Of a stretch of DNA of 64,000 nt, positions 1 through 6,418 are shown piece after piece. A program made the position numbers and the translations under genes. This DNA comes from an uncultured Thermomicrobia bacterium (lineage in GTDB: Bacteria > Chloroflexota > Chloroflexia > Thermomicrobiales > JALYUS01). The notes under the pieces were generated by a model, which saw nothing but the letters and a program-made list of their open reading frames with translations, was not told where the DNA came from and made no database searches. The DNA lies in NCBI GenBank assembly GCA_937968015.1, contig CALBSO010000113.1:4511-68510 (forward strand). The letters are read 5' to 3'. How positions within the stretch are numbered: the first letter of the stretch is position 1; each line of letters opens with the position of its first letter.

Positions 1-165
1 CCCAACGGTCGCGGTCGCGGCACAGGCGGCCTGCTGCTGCGGGTCATAGTACCCTCGGCATACGTCGGCTTTGTTGTGGGCAAGCGTTGCGGTACCGATC
101 AAAAAGAGGATCGAAACGACGAGCAGCGCACCAAAAAGCCAGAGAACAAAACGCTTACCCTGCAT
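1..165 (-). CDS. Membrane-anchored or secreted protein, C-terminus beyond the window
   Basis: The frame opens with ATG at 163-165, preceded by a GGAAGG ribosome binding site, and runs off the left edge after 55 residues. The first residues are basic (MQGKR) and are followed by one hydrophobic segment at about residues 6-25, so this is a signal anchor or signal peptide. The visible exported part is short and contains two cysteines and a Gln/Ala-rich stretch. I do not recognise the family. It lies 79 bases downstream of the SelW-like gene on the same strand, separated from it by an inverted repeat, so it may be a separate unit or the last gene of the sigma-MFS-SelW cluster. Confidence 0.55.
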   Translation of the reverse strand, partial: MQGKRFVLWLFGALLVVSILFLIGTATLAHNKADVCRGYYDPQQQAACAATATVG

Positions 166-184
166 CGCGGTTACCCTTCCGCCA

Positions 185-241
185 GCGAGTAACGAGTAAC
201 GAGTAGGAGCAATTCCCTCGTTACTCGTTACTCGTTACTCC
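185..241. repeat. Inverted repeat of GAGTAAC units
   Basis: Direct GAGTAAC heptamers on the left arm (186-205) face their reverse complement on the right arm (218-240) across a spacer of about 12 bases. The structure sits between two minus-strand genes and could fold into a hairpin that ends or processes the SelW transcript. A related palindrome built on GAGCAATGAG lies at 17765-17841. Confidence 0.7.
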
Positions 242-244
242 CGT

Positions 245-496
245 TTACGCATCGACCATCTCGCCGACCTGCTTAATGATGACCTCTTCGTCCGGGAACT
301 GATTCGTCTCCTTCTTGGAGTGAATGAGCGATCCGTTCACCGCGATCTCGAAAACGCCGCCCGAAGAGGGCACGAACGTCAACGCGCTGATCTTGTTCGT
401 GTAATCGTGGAGCAGTGTGTCCGCCAAACTGACGGCCCGATCGAGGTACCCTCAGGCGGTGCAGTATTCGATGGAAATCTTCGTCTCCGTCGCCAT
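245..496 (-). CDS. SelW/SelT/SelH-family (Rdx) protein, candidate selenoprotein read through an in-frame TGA
   Basis: Reading from ATG at 494-496 gives an 83-residue protein that fits the thioredoxin-like Rdx family only if the TGA at 452-454 is selenocysteine: residues 9-18 are IEYCTAUGYL, with Cys12-Thr-Ala-Sec15 in the family's CxxU redox position. Downstream the family signature continues (GVFEI, NGSLIHSKK, QFPDEEVI). A clear AAGGAG site lies 8 bases before the ATG. A hairpin suitable as a bSECIS begins 16 bases after the UGA (separate entry). Members act as small cytosolic thiol/selenol redox proteins. If UGA were a stop, a 14-residue peptide would result and the conserved C-terminal part would need a TTG start without a Shine-Dalgarno, which is unlikely. 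No sel genes lie in the window, so incorporation is inferred. Confidence 0.8.
421..435 (-). promoter_or_regulatory. Candidate bacterial SECIS hairpin
   Basis: On the mRNA the sequence CCGUC AGUUU GGCGG forms a 5-bp stem (one G-U pair) with a 5-nt apical loop. The loop has G at its second position, and 22 nucleotides separate the UGA from that G. This meets the published bSECIS description (short stem, small apical loop with a G in its first two positions, UGA-to-loop spacing of about 16-37 nt). The stem is short, so a folding comparison is needed. Confidence 0.55.
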
Positions 497-609
497 GTAT
501 CACGTCTCCTTACCACATCAAACGGCCACACAGGCGACGGCGCATCTTCCGCGCCAACGCGTAATTGGCAGTGTACCACGAAAAAGACCGCGCCTTAACT
601 ATTACGTGG

Positions 610-1875
610 TCACACGGATTCCGCCGTTTGTGATGTATTTGGCCGGCTCAACGCGCGGAATACGGGGTTGAGGATGACCCACACCAGCACCACGGAGGCG
701 ATGGCGTTGACAGCGATAATAGTTCGCGCAAGCCCTATACCATCGAGTAGGAATCCGGTGGAAAAGAGCGCGAGCGGATCGGCGATGGTGTTCAGCGCGA
801 TGATTGTGCCGATCACGCGTCCCCGCAAGGCCGCCGGGATGCGCTCCTGATAGATGGTGAGGATCAACGGGCTTCCCATGCCGCTCCCGATTCCCACGAA
901 CATGAGCGCTATCAGCACGAACGGAAATGGCAGCGCTCCAACCAGCATCCACCGCGGGATGCCGCTGAGGAGAAATGACCCAATATAGACCGCGCGACGG
1001 GAGCATCGCAGACCAATCGCGCCGTAGAGAAGCGTACCGAGGAGGGCCCCGGCCCCGACCCCGGAGAGCATCAACCCAAGGTCTACGGCGGTGCCGAACG
1101 ACGCTCTCGCATAGACGGGTAGGATCACGGTGAAGAGCGCCGCCGCAAGGAAGTTCCCGAATGCCGAGCCAATGGCGAGTGAGACGATCATGCGGTCGTG
1201 CCGCAGGAACCGCATGCCTTCATGCAGTTCGTCAATGTATCGGCGGACGCGTTTATTCGTCTCCCACACGGTCTTCGCTGGCGATCTTGGCACCGCCACG
1301 GCAATAATGACCGCCGAAACGCCGAATGTGGCAGCATCTAACCATAGGACATCGCTGGTCTCGGTCGTGGCGATAAGGAGGCCCGCCAGCGCCGGCCCGA
1401 CGAGTTGCGCGAATGTTCGGATTGCCTGAAAGGCGGTGTTGGCGCGGTCCAATGGCATCGTGGCAAGCGCGGCCAGATCGGGGGTGAGGCTCTGCCGTGC
1501 CGTGTTCCCAGGTGTATTGAAGAATGTGCCGAGGAAGACGAGAACGAGAAGTTCCCAGAAGTCGAGTCCTCCTGTGCGATAGAGCAGCGGCACCGTCGCT
1601 GTCGTAATGCCGCTGGCGATATCCGCGCAAATACTTGTACGCCTGAAGCCGAATCGGTCCACGAGTGCGCCACCGAAGAAGGCGGCGACTACGTAGGCGA
1701 GCGCCCCGGCTGCTCCGGTGATGCCGGTCCGAGCCGCGCTCCCCGTTGTCTGGAGGACGAACCACGGAACCGCCACCAATGTGAGCCGGCTGCCTGTGAG
1801 TGAGATAGCGGAGGCGCACAGAAGGGCGATAAGCGGTGTGCGATCAGGCGCCGCAACCGAGGCGGCATTAGCCAT
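610..1875 (-). CDS. MFS exporter
   Basis: A 421-residue major facilitator protein of about 12 membrane segments, resembling the drug/siderophore exporters of the MFS_3 (EntS-like) branch. The segment-2/3 loop signature is visible (GGALVDRFGFRR). ATG at 1873-1875 overlaps the stop of the upstream sigma-factor gene (ATGGCTAA), so translation is probably coupled. A GTG at 1906-1908 would add 11 residues but lies inside the sigma gene. The substrate cannot be told. Coupling to an ECF sigma factor with a metal-binding-like tail suggests inducible efflux, which is inference. Confidence 0.85.
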   Translation of the reverse strand: MANAASVAAPDRTPLIALLCASAISLTGSRLTLVAVPWFVLQTTGSAARTGITGAAGALAYVVAAFFGGALVDRFGFRRTSICADIASGITTATVPLLYRTGGLDFWELLVLVFLGTFFNTPGNTARQSLTPDLAALATMPLDRANTAFQAIRTFAQLVGPALAGLLIATTETSDVLWLDAATFGVSAVIIAVAVPRSPAKTVWETNKRVRRYIDELHEGMRFLRHDRMIVSLAIGSAFGNFLAAALFTVILPVYARASFGTAVDLGLMLSGVGAGALLGTLLYGAIGLRCSRRAVYIGSFLLSGIPRWMLVGALPFPFVLIALMFVGIGSGMGSPLILTIYQERIPAALRGRVIGTIIALNTIADPLALFSTGFLLDGIGLARTIIAVNAIASVVLVWVILNPVFRALSRPNTSQTAESV

Positions 1876-3052
1876 ACTCGTGGATGTGGAGGACCGCGTA
1901 GGTATCACACGCGGAAATGATTTCGAGGTGCGCGCTGTCGGTCACGCTCTCGATGCGGGTCACGGCCGCAGCCTGGCCTTCTACTGCCACCGGACGTTCC
2001 GGCTGCATCCGCATCCGGGAATGCTGCCGCCAGAACTGCTGCGTTTCCGGCAACGCGAGGATCAGGCCGGAGAAACTGAGTGTGGAAAACCAGTTACAGC
2101 ATGTGCAGAGCACGCGGAACCGCCAGTCCCCATGCAACCACGGTGAACCGGGCAGTGGCGCGCCGATCCGCAATGGATTGATCTGCCCGCAATGTGGGCA
2201 GGCAGCGATACGGTCTGCGAGGGCATCCCGGTAATATCGGTGTATCCACGCCTGCGTCCGCGAGAGCGCGGGTTTGAAGCCCTTCACACCACCAAGAATG
2301 CGATCCGCGTCCCCGCGATTCGCATTGGAGATGACGTATCCGGGTTCGGCATTGGCGTTACACGCCGGGCACCGCAGCATCATTTCGGCGTGTAGACCAC
2401 TGCGTGTGAAGCGGCCGACGAGGCGGCGTTGCCCACACATCGGGCACCAGATGCGCGTCTCCTGCCAGTCGTCCATCCGTGTGTTCGTGAGGCCATGGGC
2501 GGCGATGTCATCGGGAAAGTCTATTGCCAGGATGTGACGAAGGGCGAGCTTCCCCCGCTGGATGCGCACCTTCACCGCGCCCTCGCTCATCCCCAATCGC
2601 GCCGCGATCTCCGCGTGCGGCGACTCCGCGATATATCGCGCGATCAGCACGGCACGCGTCACGGGCGGCAACAATGCCAGCGCGCGGTCCAGCAACCTCG
2701 CCAATTCGGTCCGTTCGAGTGCCATTTCGATGTCGAACCCATCTGCCGGTTCAGAGGGTAAGAGCGACCCATCGTCATCGTGAGGGAGTGGGCGGACCGT
2801 GGGGTGCATGAAGCGGTCGCGTGACCACCGTCGGCAGACATTGCGTGCGATGCCTGTGAGCCATTGGATACGCCGCTCGGGATCGCGCAGCGTGTGGCGA
2901 TTGCGCCACGCCTCACTCAGCGTCTCCTGCGCGAGGTCTTCGGCGGCGTCGGGATTGCCCGTCAGTCGCGTGCAGAGCCGTACGAGCCGTAGTCGTTCGC
3001 CCGCAAGGACGGTCTCAGCATCAATGGATTCGCGGGGAATCGGTGCATCCAT
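1868..3052 (-). CDS. ECF sigma factor with a cysteine-rich C-terminal extension
   Basis: Residues 20-75 carry sigma region 2 (DAAEDLAQETLSEAWR) and residues about 115-175 region 4 (IAARLGMSEGAVKVRIQRGK). Together they form a normal ECF core of about 180 residues, but the protein is 394 residues long. The extra 215 residues hold four paired-cysteine motifs, C203-x2-C206, C228-x2-C231, C285-x2-C288 and C316-x-C318-C319, consistent with two zinc-ribbon-like modules, followed by a small beta-rich tail. No anti-sigma gene is adjacent, so the tail may act as an intramolecular sensor, as in other ECF groups with C-terminal extensions (ECF41, ECF42, the cysteine-rich ECF44). The ligand is unknown. 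ATG at 3050-3052. The gene overlaps the MFS gene by 8 bases. Confidence 0.85.
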   Translation of the reverse strand: MDAPIPRESIDAETVLAGERLRLVRLCTRLTGNPDAAEDLAQETLSEAWRNRHTLRDPERRIQWLTGIARNVCRRWSRDRFMHPTVRPLPHDDDGSLLPSEPADGFDIEMALERTELARLLDRALALLPPVTRAVLIARYIAESPHAEIAARLGMSEGAVKVRIQRGKLALRHILAIDFPDDIAAHGLTNTRMDDWQETRIWCPMCGQRRLVGRFTRSGLHAEMMLRCPACNANAEPGYVISNANRGDADRILGGVKGFKPALSRTQAWIHRYYRDALADRIAACPHCGQINPLRIGAPLPGSPWLHGDWRFRVLCTCCNWFSTLSFSGLILALPETQQFWRQHSRMRMQPERPVAVEGQAAAVTRIESVTDSAHLEIISACDTYAVLHIHEYG

Positions 3053-3086
3053 CGGGTCTTCTCACTCATTTCTCTCAGCACGACAT

Positions 3087-3130
3087 CGTGTTACCTTCCA
3101 TGTCGCGCGCGATACATGAAAGGTAACACG
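3087..3130. promoter_or_regulatory. Large palindrome upstream of the ECF sigma gene
   Basis: Two 16-base arms (3087-3102 and 3115-3130) match as an inverted repeat with one mismatch around a 12-base spacer. The structure lies 35-78 bases upstream of the sigma-factor start and ends 10 bases before the transposon. It could be an operator of the sigma-MFS operon or a terminator of the gene truncated by the transposon. There is no T-run to decide. Confidence 0.45.
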
Positions 3131-3140
3131 GTTTTTGGAT

Positions 3141-3166
3141 TGGCGACTATGTACTTGACAAACCCA
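3141..3166 (+). repeat. Left terminal inverted repeat of the transposon
   Basis: A 26-bp perfect match to the reverse complement of 5685-5710. It contains the TTGACA box of the transposase promoter, so both transposon ends can fire inward. Confidence 0.9.
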
Positions 3167-3183
3167 CATTCATCGCGTACAAT
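3155..3183 (+). promoter_or_regulatory. Sigma-70 promoter of the transposase gene
   Basis: TTGACA at 3155-3160, a 17-base spacer, and TACAAT at 3178-3183 make a near-consensus promoter 43 bases upstream of the transposase ATG. The -35 box lies within the terminal inverted repeat. Confidence 0.7.
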
Positions 3184-3225
3184 GAGTACAGTTGAAACGG
3201 ATTGTACTCAACAAGGCGGTACGCG

Positions 3226-4194
3226 ATGGTTCCAGAGATTGACTCCGCTGACCTGAATCTTCGCACCCTTGCCAAGCACTTCTCCGATGAAGATGCCGCA
3301 TACCAACTTGTCGAGCGGATGCGCTGGCCTCACGGCCCGATCTGCCCGCATTGCGGCGTTGTCGGCAATGCCTACTACCTCGCACCGAAGGACGGCACAC
3401 GCACAACCAGCACCGGCAAAGCGACCTTTCGGCGCGTGTGGAAGTGCGGCGAATGCCGCCAACAGTTCAGCGTCCTTGTCGGCACGATCTTCGAGGATTC
3501 CAAAGTGCCGCTCTCGAAGTGGCTCCTTGCCGTTCACATGATGCAGGCGGGCAAGAACGGCGTGGCTGCCCTCGAATTGCAGCGAACGCTCGGTGTCTCG
3601 TACAAAACGGCATGGTTCATGGCGCATCGTATCCGCTACGCCATGACACAACGCCCATTGGTTGATATGCTCTCTGGCACGGTGGAAGCGGACGAAACCT
3701 ATGTCGGCGGCAAGGAAAAGGGCAAGCGCGGACGGCCCGGCAAGGACTCGAAGAAAACGCCCGTTGTCTCGCTTGTCGAGCGTGGCGGTAATGTCCGCTC
3801 GAAGGCCGTGACCGATGTATCAGGCGCGACCCTGAAGGAAGTGCTGGACACCAACATTCACCCCGATGCGCGGCTGATGACCGATTCCTTCGCCGCCTAT
3901 CGGGAGCCGGGCAAGGCGTTCGCCTCGCACGAAACCGTAGACCACGGCAAGGACGAATATGTGCGCGGTGATGTGTACACGAACACTGTAGAGGGATATT
4001 TCTCCCAGTTGAAGCGGTCAATAGACGGTACACACCATAGCGTTTCGGAGCGGCACTTACCGCGCTATCTTGGTGAGTTTGATTACCGCTACAACACGCG
4101 CAAGATGAAGGACGGAGAGCGGACAGAGCAGGCGATACAGCAGACGGCGGGCAAGCGGCTCCGGTATAAAGAACCAGTAAAGCCCGACGTGTAG
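3226..4194 (+). CDS. IS1595-family (ISXO2-like) transposase
   Basis: A 322-residue transposase starting at ATG 3226 with AAGGCGG upstream. The N-terminal zinc-finger region has C40-P-H-C43 and C74-G-E-C77. The DDE-type catalytic region shows D156 (EADETYVGG), D220 (MTDSF) and the N-TVEGYFSQLKRS block with E256, followed by GTHHSVS and a final RYN-R motif, all typical of the family. It catalyses cut-and-paste or copy-type movement of the element bounded by the terminal repeats. The frame is intact, so the enzyme may be active. In-frame sequence upstream to 3202 has no good start. Confidence 0.92.
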   Translation: MVPEIDSADLNLRTLAKHFSDEDAAYQLVERMRWPHGPICPHCGVVGNAYYLAPKDGTRTTSTGKATFRRVWKCGECRQQFSVLVGTIFEDSKVPLSKWLLAVHMMQAGKNGVAALELQRTLGVSYKTAWFMAHRIRYAMTQRPLVDMLSGTVEADETYVGGKEKGKRGRPGKDSKKTPVVSLVERGGNVRSKAVTDVSGATLKEVLDTNIHPDARLMTDSFAAYREPGKAFASHETVDHGKDEYVRGDVYTNTVEGYFSQLKRSIDGTHHSVSERHLPRYLGEFDYRYNTRKMKDGERTEQAIQQTAGKRLRYKEPVKPDV

Positions 4195-4236
4195 CAGGAC
4201 ATGGGCACTGTGTCCGTGGCGATGCCCGACGCGTAC

Positions 4237-4265
4237 TTGACCGTCGCGTCGGGCGGGTGTATGAT
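4237..4265 (+). promoter_or_regulatory. Sigma-70 promoter of the passenger unit
   Basis: TTGACC at 4237-4242, a 17-base spacer and TATGAT at 4260-4265 lie 43 bases after the transposase stop and immediately upstream of the hairpin and tRNA-like genes. The match is 5 of 6 in each box, so the passenger genes probably have their own constitutive transcript. Confidence 0.65.
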
Positions 4266-4319
4266 CGTGCTTGGGACTGAGAACGTTCACCTGTGGGATA
4301 CGAACGGAGGAGATAAAGA

Positions 4320-4363
4320 AACGGAGAGACGAGTTCGCCGGGAAGCAAGGCTCGTTCTCCGTT
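4320..4363 (+). ncRNA. Long hairpin in the 5' part of the passenger transcript
   Basis: Arms 4320-4333 and 4351-4363 pair over 13 bp with a single bulged base around a 17-base loop. The hairpin is not followed by a T-run, so it is unlikely to be a simple terminator. It sits 55 bases downstream of the promoter and 9 bases before the first tRNA-like element and may be a processing or attenuation structure. I see no known RNA family. Confidence 0.4.
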
Positions 4364-4372
4364 GCGTTTCAT

Positions 4373-4441
4373 GGGGCCAGATTGGTCAGCCGTCCGGCTA
4401 CCCACCTGTGTCGGCTGAGGGTTCGATTCCCTCTGGCTCCA
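4373..4441 (+). ncRNA. tRNA-like element with good acceptor and T arms but abnormal D and anticodon regions
   Basis: Positions 4373-4379 (GGGGCCA) pair with the 3' strand TGGCTCC over 7 bp with one G-U. GAGGG-TTCGATT-CCCTC is a perfect T arm, and an A discriminator follows without an encoded CCA. Only 37 bases lie between acceptor and T stem, against about 41 in a class I tRNA. They do not form a normal D arm: instead AGCCG and CGGCT pair around a 19-base loop. It is either a degenerate tRNA or a tRNA-mimic. No reliable anticodon can be assigned. Confidence 0.45.
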
Positions 4442-4451
4442 CCTTGTTCAT

Positions 4452-4551
4452 AGGGCAGTGGCGGAATGGCGTACGCGCTCGACTTGGAATCGAGTAGGGT
4501 GCCTCCGGTCAAGAGAACACACCCTTGCGGGTTCGACTCCCGTCTGCCCTA
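4452..4551 (+). tRNA. Class II tRNA with long variable arm and anticodon loop CTTGGAA
   Basis: The cloverleaf is complete: acceptor AGGGCAG/CTGCCCT (7 bp), D stem GCG/CGC with GG in the D loop, anticodon stem CTCGA/TCGAG (perfect), a 32-base variable region with a 6-bp stem (AGGGTG/CACCCT), and T arm GCGGG-TTCGACT-CCCGT. No CCA is encoded. By position the anticodon (4485-4487) is TGG, which would be proline, yet the long variable arm and A discriminator fit leucine or serine tRNAs. Starting with A rather than G is also unusual. The gene is carried inside the transposon, 73 bases before a protein gene. Confidence 0.75.
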
Positions 4552-4624
4552 CCTGTTTAATGTACCACGGATCACACAAATTGGCAATCCGTTGTCGCGT
4601 TTTCTGTGGCAAAGGAGGCGTCAC

Positions 4625-5464
4625 ATGACTTTAACTCGCTTACTCTTCGAGGCAGATGATCGTGGGACGGCGCGCATGAAAACCCATCGCCAGCAGTCCG
4701 ACGTTGTTGTCGCTGGAAGCGATCTTGATGCCGCTATCACGGCACTTCGACTTGTGAGACAAAGCGGCAAGATGCATCCGACTATGGATGAACTCCATGC
4801 ATCCGTCGATCCCACCGCGAACTCCGGGACTTTTCGGACACGCCTGTACACCGCAGTCAAGTACGGACTGCTTGAGTTCCGCATTGACAGGCGGAATGAT
4901 CGTCGGGAAGTGTTCGTCACGCCACTTGGCGAAGAGATTCTAAATCCGACTACTGAGAGACGGGCGAGAGTTCTCGCTTTTCTAAACGTGCCGGTACATC
5001 GGCTAGCCTACATACATTTCGACGGAAAGATTCTTCCCGATGATGCCGAAATCGAGCGTTACATGGTATACGATCTTGGCGTATCCTCCGGACAAGTGGA
5101 TAATATCCGCAGGGTCTTCAAGCGATCCGCGAAACAGGCGGGATTCTTTGAGCAGAGGCGGGATCAATTGCTCTTACCAGCGGACGTTTCCTTAGCAGAC
5201 GATGAGATGCCGGGGCCGACGCAAGATGCCGACTCATCATTTGCGCCGCCAGAATCATCGGCGCGTGTAGATACCGCTGCATATCTACCTGAAACCGCAC
5301 GGAGTGGGCCGGATGCGACGGGGAGAGTAGCGGTTCATCCTCTGCTTGACTATCTGTGGGCCGAACTCGTGCGCGACTCGGCAACGATGACGACCGAAAC
5401 GCGGAATGATTGGCTTGAAACGTTCGAGCGCAATTTCCGACATGCATTTCGTGACAGGCGTTAG
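4625..5464 (+). CDS. Transposon passenger protein with winged-helix-like segments
   Basis: A 279-residue protein starting at ATG 4625, preceded by a strong AAAGGAGG (4610-4617). Residues about 35-100 look like a winged helix (MHPTMDELHASV, then a hydrophobic LYTAVKYGLLEF and a beta hairpin). A second block at about 118-175 (HFDGKILPDDAEIERYM through KQAGFF) resembles the DUF5343 type of helical domain. Residues 190-235 are Asp/Ser/Pro-rich and probably disordered, and a basic helix ends the protein. It may bind nucleic acid, but the function is unknown. It lies downstream of the two tRNA-like genes and overlaps nothing. Its composition is less GC-rich than the neighbours outside the transposon. 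Confidence 0.75.
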   Translation: MTLTRLLFEADDRGTARMKTHRQQSDVVVAGSDLDAAITALRLVRQSGKMHPTMDELHASVDPTANSGTFRTRLYTAVKYGLLEFRIDRRNDRREVFVTPLGEEILNPTTERRARVLAFLNVPVHRLAYIHFDGKILPDDAEIERYMVYDLGVSSGQVDNIRRVFKRSAKQAGFFEQRRDQLLLPADVSLADDEMPGPTQDADSSFAPPESSARVDTAAYLPETARSGPDATGRVAVHPLLDYLWAELVRDSATMTTETRNDWLETFERNFRHAFRDRR

Positions 5465-5466
5465 GT

Positions 5467-5613
5467 ATGACGACGGACAAGAAGAAGCCTGACCAGTCAA
5501 AGATCAGCCTCGCACCGCTCACCTTCGAGGAAGCGTTGAAGGGATTGCTTGCGACGCCGCCACCGCCGAAGGAGCCGAAGCCCAAGAAGGACGGCGGCAA
5601 GAAGGACGAATGA
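5467..5613 (+). CDS. 48-residue Lys/Pro-rich passenger protein
   Basis: ATG at 5467, two bases after the stop of the preceding gene, so translation is likely coupled. The protein starts with a basic stretch, has a short central amphipathic segment (LTFEEALKGLLATPP), and ends in a highly charged Lys-rich tail. It is too short for a catalytic domain. It could be a small partner of the winged-helix-like protein or an antitoxin-like peptide, but nothing in the sequence proves either. Confidence 0.6.
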   Translation: MTTDKKKPDQSKISLAPLTFEEALKGLLATPPPPKEPKPKKDGGKKDE

Positions 5614-5615
5614 GG

Positions 5616-5640
5616 AAGGGGCAGCGATTTGCCGCCCCTT
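5616..5640 (+). terminator. Possible terminator of the passenger unit
   Basis: AAGGGGC (5616-5622) pairs with GCCCCTT (5634-5640) around an 11-base loop, directly after the 48-residue gene. Only a weak pyrimidine stretch follows, so termination is uncertain. Confidence 0.4.
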
Positions 5641-5684
5641 CTGCGTCTCGCGGTAGAACGCCCGATCACTCTACGCGGCGTTCA

Positions 5685-5710
5685 TGGGTTTGTCAAGTAC
5701 ATAGTCGCCA
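5685..5710 (-). repeat. Right terminal inverted repeat of the transposon
   Basis: A 26-bp perfect reverse complement of 3141-3166. It supplies the last codons and the stop codon of the adjoining minus-strand gene. Its inward TTGACA is followed 17 bases later by TAGAGT, a weak -10. Confidence 0.9.
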
Positions 5711-6418
5711 TGTCATTTGTCGGAGCGCGGTCGCGAGGATGTACAAAGAGATCGCGAAGCCGAGTACGAGCAGATGCAGCACCACGCTCCAAATGAGGAT
5801 GAGCCGCACATTTCGGGCGATGGCGGGCACGTTGCCCGAACCAGGGCCATCGGCGAGGCGGAGGATCTGGTTGGCAACGGCGTCCATATCCTGCGAGACG
5901 GTCTGCACTTCTTGTCCGATTGTGCGCAGGGTATTTCCGTTCGCTGTGAGGGAGGCGCCGGTCTTGTCAATCTCGGCGGAGATGCTCCGCAGTTGCGCCG
6001 CCGCCTGACGAAAACTCGCGTCCACACTGGCGAGCGGGCGGACATTCGTGATCGGGATGGTGAAGTTAAAGGCCCCGGCGGTCGCTTCAATCGTTCCGGC
6101 CGTGTCGCGGATCGTTGCGGAGACATGTGTGAGCGACATCGTGGCGCTGTCTATCGTCGTCGCCCCTTGCGTGCTCGCGTCCGTGACGCTCCGGAGCGCC
6201 TGGGAGGATTGAGCGGCGGTGTGGCCGATCAGGCGGAGTTGCTGTTGCGCCTCCGCCTGCGCGCGGTCAATTTGCCGCCACGCATACACGGAGATACTGA
6301 TGCCGATGAACGCGACAACCGTAGCGAGTACGGTAAAGACGCGCACCACATCGAGCCACCGACGCATGAGACGCCGCGATGGGTGCGGCCAGATTTCCCG
6401 ATCGAGGACCGCTGCCAT
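5693..6418 (-). CDS. Two-TM membrane protein, C-terminus altered by the transposon
   Basis: A 241-residue protein with a membrane segment at about residues 28-48, a long helical exported part rich in Ala, Thr and Ser (SSQALRSVTDASTQGATTID and similar heptad-like stretches), and a second membrane segment at about 209-230. The architecture recalls the sensing part of chemoreceptor or kinase proteins but no signalling domain follows. The last six residues and the stop codon are read from the transposon's inverted repeat, so the original protein was probably longer. The lost 3' part would lie left of 3141, where no convincing continuation is seen. Confidence 0.7.
   Translation of the reverse strand: MAAVLDREIWPHPSRRLMRRWLDVVRVFTVLATVVAFIGISISVYAWRQIDRAQAEAQQQLRLIGHTAAQSSQALRSVTDASTQGATTIDSATMSLTHVSATIRDTAGTIEATAGAFNFTIPITNVRPLASVDASFRQAAAQLRSISAEIDKTGASLTANGNTLRTIGQEVQTVSQDMDAVANQILRLADGPGSGNVPAIARNVRLILIWSVVLHLLVLGFAISLYILATALRQMTWRLCT

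Larger units (their letters stand above)
3141..5710. mobile_element. IS1595-type transposon with a passenger unit
   Basis: The ends are a perfect 26-bp inverted repeat, 3141-3166 and 5685-5710, beginning TGGCGACTATGT. Inside lie a transposase (3226-4194) and, behind a separate promoter, a hairpin, two tRNA-like genes and two protein genes. IS1595-family elements are known to include members with passenger genes. No matching 8-bp target duplication is visible (left flank TTTGGATT, right flank ATGTCATT if the element starts at GGC), so the copy is old or the flanks have changed. The element lies between the sigma-factor promoter and a membrane-protein gene whose last codons and stop come from the right repeat. 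Confidence 0.85.

Noticed and set aside
273..671. Other overlapping frames on both strands across the SelW region
   Set aside because: They lack ribosome sites and have Arg-rich shadow composition; the Rdx family match lies in one frame only.
4201..4497. Protein frames running through the tRNA-like genes
   Set aside because: The region folds into tRNA structures and the frames have no family match or good start.
3134..5718. Target-site duplication flanking the transposon
   Set aside because: The 8-base flanks (TTTGGATT and ATGTCATT) do not match.
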